A stretch of 64,000 bases of DNA from Bacillota bacterium. GTDB lineage: Bacteria > Bacillota > Clostridia > Peptostreptococcales > Anaerovoracaceae. The translations under genes were made by a program, and so were the position numbers. The notes beneath the pieces were generated by a model. That model saw nothing but the letters and a program-made list of their open reading frames with translations, was not told the DNA's origin and made no database searches. Location of the stretch: positions 121,447 to 185,446 of the forward strand of contig JAFWZZ010000005.1 of assembly GCA_017522185.1 (NCBI GenBank). Reading direction: 5' to 3'. This document shows positions 17,431 to 26,353 of this stretch, in pieces. The number at the start of each line of letters is the position of its first letter. Positions within the stretch are counted from its first letter, which is position 1.

Positions 17431-18462
17431 CTATTTCGCCTGATAAATCTTCAGCTGTTTTCTATAATCAGCCAGGTTCTTCTTCAACAGGTTTGGTGTG
17501 TCCAGACCGTATGGGCAGTGGGACTTGCACTGGCCGCATTCCAGACACTGTTCGATCAGTTCCATATCGGCCTGGTGTGCTTCGTCCATGTACACATTCA
17601 GCGGTGCACGACGAATCATAAGAGACATTCTCGCGCAGTCGTTGATCTTGATGCCTACAGGACATGGCATACAGTAACCGCAGCCTCTGCAGAACTCGCC
17701 GGATAACTGCTGACGCTCTTCTTCGATGTAAGCGCGCATTTCGTCGTCCAGTACCGGCGGATTTTCGTAACAGTCGATGAACTGCTGCAGCTCTTCCGGT
17801 CTCTGTACGCCCCAGATTGGCAGGACGTGGTCGAACTGATCCTGGAAGGCATATGCGACTTCCGCTCTGGTAATCAGACCGCCGCTCATGGCTTTCATGG
17901 AGATGAAGCCCATGTCGGCTTCTTTGCACATCTTTACCAGTTCCATTTCTTCCTCTGTCGCAAGGTAGCAGAATGGGAACTGCAGGGTTTCATAAAGACC
18001 GCTTTCGATGGCTTCCTTTGCCACTTCCACGCGGTGGTTGGTCAGACCGATGTGGCGGATTTTTCCCTGTTCCTTTGCTTCCAACATGGCTTCATATAAG
18101 CCGGTGCCGTCGCCAGGCTTCGGTACGAAGGACAGGTTATGGAACTGGTATAAATCCAGATAATCCGTCTGTAAATTCTTCAGGGTCGTCTCCAGGTGGG
18201 ACCAGAAATCCTCTACGGAATTACACATGGTCTTGCTGGCGATGTAGACTTTGTCGCGAAGGCCTCTGGCAACCAGAGACTGGCCCAGCTTCTCTTCGCT
18301 GTCTGTATAGAATCTCGCCGTATCAAAGAAGGTAATGCCGCTCTCATAAGCCTGCATAATCAACTTGTCTGCTTCTTCGAAGGAGATTCTCTGAATCGGC
18401 AGGGCACCGAATCCGTTTTTGATGGTGGTGATGCCGGTCTTTCCTAATGTTACCTTTGTCAT
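17431..18462 (-). CDS. Aldo/keto reductase with C-terminal ferredoxin domain
   Basis: A 343-residue protein in two parts. The TIM-barrel aldo/keto reductase part (about 1-250) begins with VTLGKTGITTIKNGFGALPIQR and has the catalytic region FFDTARFYTDSEEKLG. The C-terminal part carries two cysteine groups, CRGCGYCMPCPVG (from about 258) and CLECGQCKSHCPYG (from about 306), that fit two [4Fe-4S] clusters. This fused family is common in anaerobes and probably takes electrons from ferredoxin rather than NADPH alone; substrates are unknown. It is the last gene of the leftward operon. Confidence 0.92.
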   Translation of the reverse strand: MTKVTLGKTGITTIKNGFGALPIQRISFEEADKLIMQAYESGITFFDTARFYTDSEEKLGQSLVARGLRDKVYIASKTMCNSVEDFWSHLETTLKNLQTDYLDLYQFHNLSFVPKPGDGTGLYEAMLEAKEQGKIRHIGLTNHRVEVAKEAIESGLYETLQFPFCYLATEEEMELVKMCKEADMGFISMKAMSGGLITRAEVAYAFQDQFDHVLPIWGVQRPEELQQFIDCYENPPVLDDEMRAYIEEERQQLSGEFCRGCGYCMPCPVGIKINDCARMSLMIRRAPLNVYMDEAHQADMELIEQCLECGQCKSHCPYGLDTPNLLKKNLADYRKQLKIYQAK

Positions 18463-18474
18463 AAAATAAACTCC

Positions 18475-19833
18475 TTAGTTCTTCAGACTCTGCAGCGGTG
18501 CAGGGATGCGTCCGCCACGGTTAATCATCTTAGCCGGGGACTTTGTGCGAACCGGCATAACAGGGCCGTAACCCAGCAGGCCGCCGAAGTTCAGCTCTTC
18601 GCCTTCTGCAAGGCCGATGGCAGGGATTGCTCTCACAGCTGTAGTCTTGGAGTTGACCATGCCGATAGCCGCTTCGTCTGCGATGATGGCTGCGATGACT
18701 TCGCTCGGTGTATCGCCTGGGATAACGATCATATCCAGACCTACGGAGCAGACTGCAGTCATGGCTTCTAACTTTTCGATGGACAGCACGCCGTCTCTTG
18801 CAGCTGCAATCATGCCTGCGTCTTCGCTGACAGGAATGAAAGCACCGGATAATCCGCCTACGCTGGAGGATGCCATGACGCCGCCTTTTTTTACTGCGTC
18901 GTTAAGCATTGCCAGAGCAGCTGTTGTGCCGTGGGCACCGCACTGTTCCAGACCGACTTCTTCTAAGATATGTGCAACGGAGTCACCGATGGCTGGTGTC
19001 GGAGCCAGGGATAAGTCGATGATACCGAACTGCACGCCCAGCATGTTAGCTGCTTCTGTACCGATCAGCTGGCCTACACGTGTAATCTTGAATGCTGTCT
19101 TCTTGATGACTTCCGCGATTTCTGTCATGGAAGCTTCTGCGGGCATCTTTGATAAGACGCTGCGTACTACGCCTGGGCCGGAAACGCCTACAGACAGAAC
19201 GGTATCTGCTTCGCTGACACCGTGGAAGGCGCCTGCCATGAACGGATTGTCTTCTACCGCGTTGCAGAAAACAACCAGTTTCGCAGCACCGATACACTGT
19301 TTGTCTGCTGTCAGTTCTGCCGCCAGACGAACTTTTTCGCCCATCAGCTTCACTGCGTCCATGTTGATGCCGGCCTTGGTGGAACCGACGTTAACGGAAG
19401 AGCAAACCAGCTCTGTTTCGGCCAGTGCTCTTGGAATAGCCTCAATCAGCTCGCGATCACCGGCACTGAAACCTTTCTGCACCAGAGCGGAGAATCCGCC
19501 GATGAAGTTTACGCCCACTTCGTGAGCCGCTTTGTCCAGCACCTTCGCATATTTTACAGGGTCGCCGCCGGACACGCCAACCAGCATGGAAATCGGTGTC
19601 ACGGAGATTCTCTTGTTTACGATAGGAATGCCGTATTTCTTTTCTAAAAATTCACCTGTCGCAACCAGATCCTTGGCGCGTGTTGTAATCTTGTTATATA
19701 CCTTTTCACAGGACTTATCGATGTCGCTGTCTGCACAGTCGATCAGAGAGATGCCCATGGTAATGGTTCTGATATCTAAATTTTCTTCCTGAATCATGGT
19801 GATGGTTTCCATGATGTCGCTCATGTTTAACAT
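18475..19833 (-). CDS. PFL-like DUF711/UPF0210 protein
   Basis: A 452-residue member of the UPF0210 (DUF711) family, which has a pyruvate-formate-lyase-like ten-stranded barrel and no known reaction. It starts with the family stretch [14 protein letters not shown] and ends with [17 protein letters not shown], so it looks complete. It lies 36 bases after the ACT-domain gene; this pair is conserved together across many Firmicutes and archaea, suggesting that the ACT protein senses a ligand for it. A strong ribosome site GGAGG precedes it on the minus strand. Confidence 0.92.
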   Translation of the reverse strand: MLNMSDIMETITMIQEENLDIRTITMGISLIDCADSDIDKSCEKVYNKITTRAKDLVATGEFLEKKYGIPIVNKRISVTPISMLVGVSGGDPVKYAKVLDKAAHEVGVNFIGGFSALVQKGFSAGDRELIEAIPRALAETELVCSSVNVGSTKAGINMDAVKLMGEKVRLAAELTADKQCIGAAKLVVFCNAVEDNPFMAGAFHGVSEADTVLSVGVSGPGVVRSVLSKMPAEASMTEIAEVIKKTAFKITRVGQLIGTEAANMLGVQFGIIDLSLAPTPAIGDSVAHILEEVGLEQCGAHGTTAALAMLNDAVKKGGVMASSSVGGLSGAFIPVSEDAGMIAAARDGVLSIEKLEAMTAVCSVGLDMIVIPGDTPSEVIAAIIADEAAIGMVNSKTTAVRAIPAIGLAEGEELNFGGLLGYGPVMPVRTKSPAKMINRGGRIPAPLQSLKN

Positions 19834-19869
19834 TCTTGCCTACCTCCTTTTCTCTAACTGCACTAAAAA

Positions 19870-20145
19870 CTAAATTCTGTGCATGGAATTGAAGATATTT
19901 TCATGCATTACATGAACCTGCATTTCAGGCACTTCTGCCTGGATTGCTGCCTGTAATTCGTCCAGCTGCTTGTTGGCTTCTTTGATGTCGATAATCATGA
20001 TCATGCAGAAGAACTCTTCCAGTACGGACTGGGTTACTTCGATGACATTGGCGTTGGATGCTGCGCATGCGCCGCTTACTTTTGCCAGGATGCCGACGGT
20101 GTCTTTACCGATAACGGTTACTACTGCTCTTGCTGTGTCTTTCAT
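19870..20145 (-). CDS. ACT domain protein (UPF0237)
   Basis: A 91-residue stand-alone ACT domain. The family start AVVTVIGKDTVGILAKVSGACA is present, as is the middle stretch ANVIEVTQSVLEEFFCMIMIID. ACT domains bind amino acids or other small ligands and regulate partner enzymes. The partner here is most likely the DUF711 protein encoded immediately downstream. The gene starts 5 bases after the stop of the radical SAM gene. Confidence 0.93.
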   Translation of the reverse strand: MKDTARAVVTVIGKDTVGILAKVSGACAASNANVIEVTQSVLEEFFCMIMIIDIKEANKQLDELQAAIQAEVPEMQVHVMHENIFNSMHRI

Positions 20146-20150
20146 ATTGA

Positions 20151-21191
20151 TTACTCCTTTATTTCTATTTCATACTGATTATTTAACAATGAATCGTTCA
20201 CCTTATATAATACATCTAAATGCGGGTATTTTTCAAGGAAATACCGTTTGTTTTTTTGCTTGTGGCCGATGAGGGTGGACATGGATCTGCGGTTGGCAAA
20301 GAAGTCAACCTTTGTCTTTCTTGATGGATCAAAGTCGGTAGCGCTGAGCTTCTCCTCGATGCGCTCTCTGGCAATTTCACCTTCGACCAGCTGACGGAAT
20401 GCCGGATGATAGGTACCGCCGTTGATCTCACCGTCTTCACCGTCGTTGATGAAATCCGTGCTCTTCAGGCCGACGCGGATGATGTTGATGCCGGCATCGT
20501 CCAGAATCTTATACATCTCCTTGGTTCTTCGGATTGCTTCGTCCTGCGTAAGGGGCTCGTATTCTCCGCGTTTGTACTGGTTATAAAGCTCCGTGTCATT
20601 GATGACGATGGTCGGGTAGAGGCGGGCGATGGTAGGGCCTATCCTGATTGTTTCGTGGGCCGAGTAGATGCACTTTTCCAAAGTGTCGCCAGGCAAGCCA
20701 ATCATCAGCTGGATACCAAGTTCGAATCCGTAGTCTTTGATGAGCTGGCTGCTTTCGTAGACCACGGCCGCGTCATGGCCGCGGCCGGCTCTGGTCAGAA
20801 CCTCGTCGTCTAATGACTGGACGCCCAGTTCGATGGTATCCACATCATAGGCCTTAAGATTGTCGAGAATCTCTTTGCTGATATAGTCGGGACGTGTGGA
20901 CATGTGAATCTTGTGGATTCGTCCCGCATCCTTGTAGGATTTGGCAATTTTCAAATAGGCAGACTGTTCCTCCATTGGAATGCCCGTAAAACTGCCGCCG
21001 AAAAAGGCCACCTCGATGGTTTCTACACCTCGCGGTTCCAGGGTGGAAAGCCAGGTTTCTATGGTGTTTTTCACATCTTCAACCGTTATCGCCGCCTGTC
21101 TTGCCGTAATCTTCTTCTGATTGCAGAAGATGCAGTCGTTAGGACAGCCTTTGTGGGGGATGAAGATGGGGATGATTGCGTGGGTTTTCAC
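20151..21191 (-). CDS. Elp3-like radical SAM protein
   Basis: A 346-residue radical SAM protein with the cluster motif CxxxCxxC in CPNDCIFC near residues 16-23. It resembles the Elp3 radical SAM core (VAFFGGSFTGIP, STRPDYIS, ELGVQSLDDEVLTRAGRGH) without the acetyltransferase domain. This stand-alone family is common in clostridia, usually near rnc or smc; neither is adjacent here, which is unusual. The start is GTG 21191, a few bases after a GGAGG that lies in a predicted leader structure. Its role is unknown, possibly tRNA modification. Confidence 0.88.
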   Translation of the reverse strand: MKTHAIIPIFIPHKGCPNDCIFCNQKKITARQAAITVEDVKNTIETWLSTLEPRGVETIEVAFFGGSFTGIPMEEQSAYLKIAKSYKDAGRIHKIHMSTRPDYISKEILDNLKAYDVDTIELGVQSLDDEVLTRAGRGHDAAVVYESSQLIKDYGFELGIQLMIGLPGDTLEKCIYSAHETIRIGPTIARLYPTIVINDTELYNQYKRGEYEPLTQDEAIRRTKEMYKILDDAGINIIRVGLKSTDFINDGEDGEINGGTYHPAFRQLVEGEIARERIEEKLSATDFDPSRKTKVDFFANRRSMSTLIGHKQKNKRYFLEKYPHLDVLYKVNDSLLNNQYEIEIKE

Positions 21192-21196
21192 TTGTC

Positions 21197-21299
21197 TTTT
21201 GCCTCCATTGCTTCAGTTTCCCGCATGTTCTGCGGTACTCACGTACTTCGGGTACGCTCCGATCCTCGACATTTGTAAACCTGTGCACTGAAGGCAAAA
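21197..21299 (-). promoter_or_regulatory. Structured leader that may sequester the ribosome site
   Basis: Just upstream of the radical SAM gene, plus-strand TTTTGCC (21197-21203) and TTCAGT (21212-21217) pair with ACTGAA (21287-21292) and GGCAAAA (21293-21299). This gives 13 bp with an eight-base one-sided bulge. The Shine-Dalgarno GGAGG (complement of 21202-21206) lies across the stem and bulge. Two hairpins sit inside: CCGCA/TGCGG (21221-21235) and CGTAC/GTACG over a TTCGG loop (21242-21256). I do not recognise a known riboswitch class. Confidence 0.5.
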
Positions 21300-21336
21300 T
21301 CCTGCGTGAAGATGTTAAGGTTGCCTCCATTGCTTC
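21199..21336. repeat. 16-bp direct repeat flanking the leader
   Basis: TTGCCTCCATTGCTTC occurs at 21199-21214 and again at 21321-21336, 122 bases apart. The downstream copy (minus-strand sense) contains the ribosome site of the radical SAM gene. The segment between could be an inserted or duplicated unit. Confidence 0.8.
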
Positions 21337-21360
21337 GTAACTGATTTGTTTCGTACAGGC

Positions 21361-21602
21361 AAAGTTCTAGAAATGTATACCGATAAAACCGTTTTCTAGA
21401 ACTTTTAGTCTTGGATTTCTAGAAATCTGCATATGAAATGGGTAATTTCTAGAATTTTGGCAGGGGAAGTTCTAGAAACTATGTGCTTATAATCTTAATT
21501 TCTAGAATTTCGACTGGAATTATTCCAGAAACGCGGACCGGGCGGCACGTTTTCTGGAAAAAGTTCTAGAAAACCGCGGAATCAGCTCCGTTTTCTAGAA
21601 CT
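21361..21602. repeat. Array of five TTCTAGAA hairpins
   Basis: Ten copies of the palindrome TTCTAGAA or a one-base variant start at 21365, 21394, 21417, 21447, 21470, 21500, 21523, 21552, 21564 and 21593. They alternate at 29-30 and 23 bases, except the last unit, which follows after 12. Read as pairs they give five hairpins with stems such as AGTTCTAGAAAAC/GTTTTCTAGAACT and variable loops of 21-22 bases. In the fourth unit the boxes are TTCCAGAA and TTCTGGAA, a compensatory change that keeps pairing. The array begins 12 bases beyond the stop of the leftward gene at 21614. Confidence 0.93.
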
Positions 21603-21613
21603 AAACATATTAT

Positions 21614-22267
21614 CTATATGATCGATCCGATATCGGTCAGGGGATACTGGTCGAACCAGGTGCACTTCAGGCCGCGTTCCTCGATGAAGGAATGGATCGC
21701 GGCAAAATCGGGATGGGCAGCCAGGTCTCCGTTAAAGATGACCTCGTCGTCGACGCGGCCACTGCAGCCACCGATGAATCCGGTTTTGTAACCGGGCAGC
21801 AGAACATGTCCAGGTGAGACGAGAAGCACATCCGGACCGCCGGACGCGGTCTCAGTGCAGGCTCTTGCGATGCCCCGGTCATAGGTAATGATGGATCGCT
21901 CATCTATAATCACCGTACTGCATTTGGCATAGCCCTGCGGTACGTGGATCAGCTCCATGCCGGCAGTATGGGCAGCATCCAGCAGGCGGGGACTCGTAAT
22001 CTTCAGGTTATGAATAAAGTAACGCCCCGTGCAGGTTCCGTTAAAAGCTGCCTCGGCAGGATAGCCGCACCCCAGTTCGCTTTCCGTAGCCCGAACTAGC
22101 GGCGCGTCGGTACCGATGCCCAGACGGCAGAAAAAAACGTCCGGATGACAGGCGATAGCAGGATCCACCAGACCTTCCGACGAAACCAGTTCCAAATCAT
22201 AGCCTTTCGCCGTCAGGTAATCCTGTAGTATTTTGTTTGCGTCTTTTGCAAGATATATCTTTCTCAT
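21614..22267 (-). CDS. GME-fold protein, DUF6873-like
   Basis: A 217-residue protein that I recognise as similar to the DUF6873 family, predicted to have the guanidino-group-modifying-enzyme fold. Supporting stretches are HPDVFFCRLG, YFIHNLKITSP, HVPQGYAKCSTVIIDERSIITYD, KTGFIGGCSGR and the terminal PLTDIGSII. The function is unknown. No ribosome site precedes the ATG, and a -10-like TACAAT (minus strand, 22279-22274) ends seven bases before it, so the mRNA may be leaderless. It is divergent from the MATE gene and its 3' end is directly followed by the hairpin array. Confidence 0.7.
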   Translation of the reverse strand: MRKIYLAKDANKILQDYLTAKGYDLELVSSEGLVDPAIACHPDVFFCRLGIGTDAPLVRATESELGCGYPAEAAFNGTCTGRYFIHNLKITSPRLLDAAHTAGMELIHVPQGYAKCSTVIIDERSIITYDRGIARACTETASGGPDVLLVSPGHVLLPGYKTGFIGGCSGRVDDEVIFNGDLAAHPDFAAIHSFIEERGLKCTWFDQYPLTDIGSII

Positions 22268-22274
22268 GGGACTA

Positions 22275-22306
22275 TTGTATCATAAAAAAATGTGATATAC
22301 TATAAT
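22275..22306 (+). promoter_or_regulatory. Promoter region of the MATE gene
   Basis: TTGTAT (22275-22280) is followed by overlapping -10 candidates TATACT (22296-22301) and TATAAT (22301-22306); spacings of 15 and 20 bases are not ideal. It overlaps the promoter of the divergent gene. Confidence 0.45.
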
Positions 22307-22325
22307 TTTGGGAGGCCCAAAGACT

Positions 22326-23690
22326 ATGAAAGAAAAAACACTGATGACCTCAGGGTCCATCGGCCGGAAGATGCTGTATTTCAGCATTCCGCTGATTCTG
22401 GGGAATCTGTTTCAACAATTATATAATCTGGTAGACTCTGTGGTGGTAGGCCAGTTTGTAGGCGACAATGCCCTGGCGGCGGTTGGCGCAGGCGGTTCCA
22501 TCATACAGCTTTTGATCGGTTTCATCATCGGGGCATCTGCCGGTGCCGGGGTTGTGACATCCCAGTATTACGGTGCACAGGACCATGAAGGTGTACGCAA
22601 GGCGGTACATACCACGCTGGCCATTTCCATCGTGTGCGGCATCATCGTATCGGTTATGGGTGTTTTGGCGACGCCTTGGATTTTGCACGCTATGGGTACG
22701 CCGGAAGAGGTGTTTCGTGAGGCGGAAGTGTATCTGAAGGTTTTCTTTGCAGGTCACTTCTTTGCGGTAATCTATAATCTGATGGCCGGTATCCTCAATG
22801 CGGTGGGAAACTCCAAACGATCTCTGATATATCTGATTATCGCGGCGGTTTCCAACATGATCCTGGATATTCTCTTTGTGGCGGTGTTCGACTGGGGCGT
22901 AATCGGTGCCGCATTGGCCACTGACCTGAGCCAGGCAATTTCCTGTGTCTTCATTCTGCACTATATGCATAGAAGCCGGGAGTCTTATCAGATCCGTTTC
23001 CGTGAAATCAGATTCTACGACCATCTGCTTTCACGCATTATCAGAATCGGGATTCCGACGGGTATCCAGAACATCGTGGTCTCTTTTTCCAACGTATTCG
23101 TGCAGACCGCGGTCAACAGTTTCGGTGCGACAGTTATGGCAGCTTATGCAGCCTTTAACAAAATCGACGGATTTATCCTTCTGCCGATTCTGAGCTTGAA
23201 TATGGCGGCGACCACCTTTGCGGGCCAGAACTATGGCGCACAAAAATATGACCGCATCCATCGCGGGCTGAAGATTTCCATCTGGATGGGCGTGATTTAT
23301 TCCGTGGCGGCCGGCGCTGTCATGCTGGTGCTTTCACCGTATCTTGTCCGGATTTTCACCGACAGCCAGGACGTCATCGATGCCAGCATCTACATGATGT
23401 ACCTGATGTATCCGTTCTACTGGATTCTGGGCATCTTCCATATCGCTCTGGGAACCATCCGTGGCGTGGGTAAGACCTTTGCGGCCATGGTTATGTCCCT
23501 GGTCAGCCTTTGTGCCGTGCGTATTCTGTGGATTTCCGTAACCATGGAGATCAACCACAGCCTGGCTCTTTTGGTTTTGAATTATCCGTTTACGTGGCTG
23601 GTCGGCGCGATGATTATCGCAGTCTACATCAAAAAAGCCAACTGGCTGGACGTACCGAAGATAGAAAGAGAAGGAGACAAACAATGGTAA
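22326..23690 (+). CDS. MATE-family efflux transporter
   Basis: A 454-residue integral membrane protein with twelve predicted helices and the MatE family N-terminus [39 protein letters not shown] proteins expel cationic drugs or metabolites using Na+ or H+ gradients. The repeat symmetry is visible as a second half beginning near residue 235 with [19 protein letters not shown]. The start is ATG 22326, ten bases after GGGAGG. Its last codons overlap the ung start by 7 bases, so both genes are translated from one mRNA. Confidence 0.95.
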   Translation: MKEKTLMTSGSIGRKMLYFSIPLILGNLFQQLYNLVDSVVVGQFVGDNALAAVGAGGSIIQLLIGFIIGASAGAGVVTSQYYGAQDHEGVRKAVHTTLAISIVCGIIVSVMGVLATPWILHAMGTPEEVFREAEVYLKVFFAGHFFAVIYNLMAGILNAVGNSKRSLIYLIIAAVSNMILDILFVAVFDWGVIGAALATDLSQAISCVFILHYMHRSRESYQIRFREIRFYDHLLSRIIRIGIPTGIQNIVVSFSNVFVQTAVNSFGATVMAAYAAFNKIDGFILLPILSLNMAATTFAGQNYGAQKYDRIHRGLKISIWMGVIYSVAAGAVMLVLSPYLVRIFTDSQDVIDASIYMMYLMYPFYWILGIFHIALGTIRGVGKTFAAMVMSLVSLCAVRILWISVTMEINHSLALLVLNYPFTWLVGAMIIAVYIKKANWLDVPKIEREGDKQW

Positions 23691-24352
23691 ACTTAGGAAA
23701 CAGCTGGGACCGCGCTCTGGAGGGCGAGTTCGAGAAAGAATATTATCAGAAACTGCGCCAGTTCCTCATCGGGGAATACCACAGTAAGACGATTTATCCC
23801 GGGATGCACGATATTTTCAATGCACTCAAGGCGACGGGCTACGACGAAACGAAAGTCCTGATTCTGGGACAGGACCCTTATCATGAGCCGGGACAGGCCC
23901 ACGGCATGGCCTTTTCCGTGCAGCCGGGCATCAAGACACCGCCGTCTTTGGTAAACATCTATAAGGAGCTGCTGGACGATCTGGGCATTCAGCCGGCTTC
24001 CCACGGATACCTGCAGAAGTGGGCGGAGCAGGGGGTTCTGCTGCTCAACACCTGTCTCACCGTGCAGGCTCACAAGGCCAACTCCCACAAAGGCAAGGGC
24101 TGGGAGATCTTCACCGACAGGGTCATCGAGCTGCTTAACGAAAGAGAAAAACCGGTGGTGTTCATTCTTTGGGGTGCCAACGCCAAGGCGAAAACAAAGC
24201 TGATTACCAACCCGAACCACCTGATTCTGACAGGCGCTCATCCGAGTCCGCTGTCAGCCTATAACGGTTTCTACGGGGGCAAGTATTTCTCCAGGGCTAA
24301 CGAATTCTTAGAGGCCAATGGGGAAGGGGCCATCGATTGGAGATTAGAATAA
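23684..24352 (+). CDS. ung: Uracil-DNA glycosylase
   Basis: A 222-residue family 1 uracil-DNA glycosylase that removes uracil from DNA to start base-excision repair. The catalytic water-activating motif [13 protein letters not shown] and the C-terminal [11 protein letters not shown] minor-groove loop are both intact, and LLLNTCLTV matches the uracil-recognition region. The ATG at 23684 follows AAGGAG and overlaps the MATE stop. An upstream in-frame extension inside the MATE gene is not real. Confidence 0.97.
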   Translation: MVNLGNSWDRALEGEFEKEYYQKLRQFLIGEYHSKTIYPGMHDIFNALKATGYDETKVLILGQDPYHEPGQAHGMAFSVQPGIKTPPSLVNIYKELLDDLGIQPASHGYLQKWAEQGVLLLNTCLTVQAHKANSHKGKGWEIFTDRVIELLNEREKPVVFILWGANAKAKTKLITNPNHLILTGAHPSPLSAYNGFYGGKYFSRANEFLEANGEGAIDWRLE

Positions 24353-24368
24353 CAAGAGGAGTATTTGA

Positions 24369-24962
24369 ATGAGAAAAGACGTAATCAATTTATCAATAAA
24401 ACTGGGCTGCATCTTCATCCTGATGACGGTGCTTTTTGCCACAACCTACTATCAAAACGCGGAGCTGGCAAAGGAACTGCTGGAGCCTTACTTTGAGAGT
24501 TTAGAAGGTTTTATGACCGACGAGGGTGACATCAGCTTCAGAGTGCTGTGGCTGAACAACCTGTTTGCATGTGTCAAGACCATCGCCATGGGGACCCTCC
24601 CACTGGTATATCTGCCCCTGCTTTCTCTGCTGTCCAACGCCACCGTAATCGGAACGGTACTGGGCCTGACAGCTGCAGAAGCACAGATCAGCCTGACGGA
24701 TACCATTCTGTATATGATCCTGCCACACGGCATCTTCGAGCTGCCGGCACTGTTCCTGGCCTTCGGACTGGGCTTCTACCTGTGTAAATGGATGACAAAG
24801 AGATTCTTCCGCAGGAATCTGGATGATCCGAGATCCTTTACCGATGTCATGAACAGCATTGCGAAGGGCTACGTGCTGGTGGTGATTCCACTGCTTACCA
24901 TCGCGGCGCTGGTAGAATGCTTCGTAACACCGCAGATTATGGCCTGGGCAGGGCTGGCGTAG
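24369..24962 (+). CDS. SpoIIM-family (DUF95) membrane protein
   Basis: A 197-residue protein with about five membrane helices. The conserved core LWLNNLFACVKTIAMGTLPLVYLP and PHGIFELPALFLAFGLGFYL is characteristic of the SpoIIM/DUF95 family, whose namesake helps membrane migration during engulfment in sporulation. In this genome it stands apart from other spoII genes, next to ung, so it may be a non-sporulation paralogue. It follows ung by 16 bases and ends at a strong terminator. Confidence 0.85.
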   Translation: MRKDVINLSIKLGCIFILMTVLFATTYYQNAELAKELLEPYFESLEGFMTDEGDISFRVLWLNNLFACVKTIAMGTLPLVYLPLLSLLSNATVIGTVLGLTAAEAQISLTDTILYMILPHGIFELPALFLAFGLGFYLCKWMTKRFFRRNLDDPRSFTDVMNSIAKGYVLVVIPLLTIAALVECFVTPQIMAWAGLA

Positions 24963-24992
24963 GCCGCCTTTAGAAGAATTACTATAGTAAAC

Positions 24993-25033
24993 AAAAAAGA
25001 CGAAAAAGTGTATAAACTTTTTCGTCTTTTTTT
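24993..25033 (+). terminator. Strong terminator after the SpoIIM-like gene
   Basis: AAAAAAGACGAAAAAGT pairs with ACTTTTTCGTCTTTTTT, a 17-bp stem followed by T residues. Confidence 0.95.
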
Positions 25034-25064
25034 ATGTTTCTACGCTATGGAAAGGAAAGAAAAA

Positions 25065-25106
25065 AGGAAAGTGTATATTTTCTTTGAGAAAACTGTACAC
25101 TTTCCC
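25065..25106 (-). terminator. Leftward terminator of the methyltransferase gene
   Basis: GGAAAGTGTA (25067-25076) pairs with TACACTTTCC (25096-25105), with inner TTTTC/GAAAA pairing. Read leftward it is followed by TTTTTTC, so it should end the transcript from 26305. Confidence 0.8.
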
Positions 25107-25150
25107 TTAAATACTTCTAACTATAGTAATTCTAACACCGATGAAGTCCT

Positions 25151-26305
25151 CTACAGCTGCTCAATGGTCGGTTTCACCTGATAGAAATCCCTTAGGGCCT
25201 CGTACTGTGCCTGGGCTTTTGCTGCCTTGACAGAGTCCGGGGAGCCGGACTTGACGGCTTTGATCATAATGTTACGGGCAGTGTGTTCCAGAGACGTAAA
25301 TTCGATCATGGCGACATCGTAGCCGCGGGCTTCCAGCTTGAGTCCGCGGAGACCATCGGTGAGATACTCCGTCAGTCTATCCTTCAAAATGCCGTACTTC
25401 AGCATCGGTTGGTGTACCTCATTGTCAATCTGTGAAAACAGCTCGTGCTGGCAGCATGGAACGGACAGGATGACACGGGTGTTCCAGGATACGGCGTTGA
25501 TTAGCGCGTAGTCCGTAGCCGTATCGCAGGCATGTAGTGTCACCACCATGTCTGCATGGTCATTGGTATAATCTGCGATATCGCCCATCAGAAACTCCAG
25601 CCCGTCGTAGCCCAGGTCTGCAGCTACCTTGCTGCAGAAGGCGATGACGTCCTTCTTCAGATCCAGACCGATGATCTTCACATCCCGGTTCTTCATCACC
25701 CGCAGATAGTAGTACAGGGCGAAGGTCAGGTAAGCCTTGCCGCAGCCGAAGTCGATGATCTTCAGCTGTTTATCAGAAGGAAGGTAAGGGAAGACGTCTT
25801 CCACGATTTCCAGATACCGGTTGATCTGACGGAATTTGCTGTAATGGCGGTGAATGACCTTGCCGCTTTCGTCCATGACGCCAAGATGGATGAGAAAGTC
25901 ACAAGGGACGCCGTCAGGAATCACATACTGCTTGGTCTTGTTGTGTTCCAGAGTCGGCAGGCCGCGGGTGGCAGCTTTGCGGGTAATGCGGGCTTTCTCC
26001 GGCTTCGTCGGTTTGGAAGCCAGAATCTGAATGTCTTCTGCCGTCGTAAAGATGTTTACCTGCTTGAAATCATCCGTCACCAGAGCCATACACTTATCAA
26101 AAACGGCAGCCGGATCCAGATTCTCGTGAGTCACCTTCTTCTCGAAAGTATACTCTGCCTGATACTGCAGCACCCCGGAAATCTTCACCGGACGGATGGT
26201 GACTTTGTTGTATTCCAAAAGCTTCTTTCTTTTATTTGAAAAAATCATGCGCACCAGCTGGCCGTCATCAAAGACGTCAGCAAAGCATTTTTCTAAAATG
26301 TTCAT
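25151..26305 (-). CDS. METTL25-like SAM-dependent methyltransferase
   Basis: A 384-residue protein. Residues about 185-330 form a Rossmann methyltransferase with motif I IDFGCGKAYLTFALYYYL, acidic loop GLDLK, and the HACDTATDYAL and SVPCCQHELFSQI motifs. The last two are typical of the PF13679 group that includes METTL25. The N-terminal 170 residues are a less familiar domain. Substrates of bacterial members are not known; RNA is a reasonable guess from the homology. It lies 48 bases downstream of the amidase gene and probably shares its transcript. Confidence 0.85.
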   Translation of the reverse strand: MNILEKCFADVFDDGQLVRMIFSNKRKKLLEYNKVTIRPVKISGVLQYQAEYTFEKKVTHENLDPAAVFDKCMALVTDDFKQVNIFTTAEDIQILASKPTKPEKARITRKAATRGLPTLEHNKTKQYVIPDGVPCDFLIHLGVMDESGKVIHRHYSKFRQINRYLEIVEDVFPYLPSDKQLKIIDFGCGKAYLTFALYYYLRVMKNRDVKIIGLDLKKDVIAFCSKVAADLGYDGLEFLMGDIADYTNDHADMVVTLHACDTATDYALINAVSWNTRVILSVPCCQHELFSQIDNEVHQPMLKYGILKDRLTEYLTDGLRGLKLEARGYDVAMIEFTSLEHTARNIMIKAVKSGSPDSVKAAKAQAQYEALRDFYQVKPTIEQL

Positions 26306-26353
26306 TTCGGGTTTCTCCTATGTCATAAAATCATACCTATTCTAACATACTTA

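Noticed and set aside
18617-19525. 302-residue frame antisense to the DUF711 gene
   Set aside because: Shadow of the alanine- and glycine-rich real gene on the minus strand.
21139-21330. 63-residue leftward frame overlapping the radical SAM start
   Set aside because: It covers the structured leader and the start of the real gene in another frame, and its content follows from the direct repeat; coding is unlikely despite a GGAGG nearby.
21361-21602. CRISPR array
   Set aside because: The repeated box is only 8-13 bases and palindromic, the spacing alternates between two values, and there are no cas genes nearby. Paired boxes with covariation point to hairpins instead.
25065-25106. Miniature inverted-repeat transposon
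   Set aside because: The single inverted repeat is best explained as the leftward terminator of the methyltransferase gene, with a T run at the right place and no visible target duplication.
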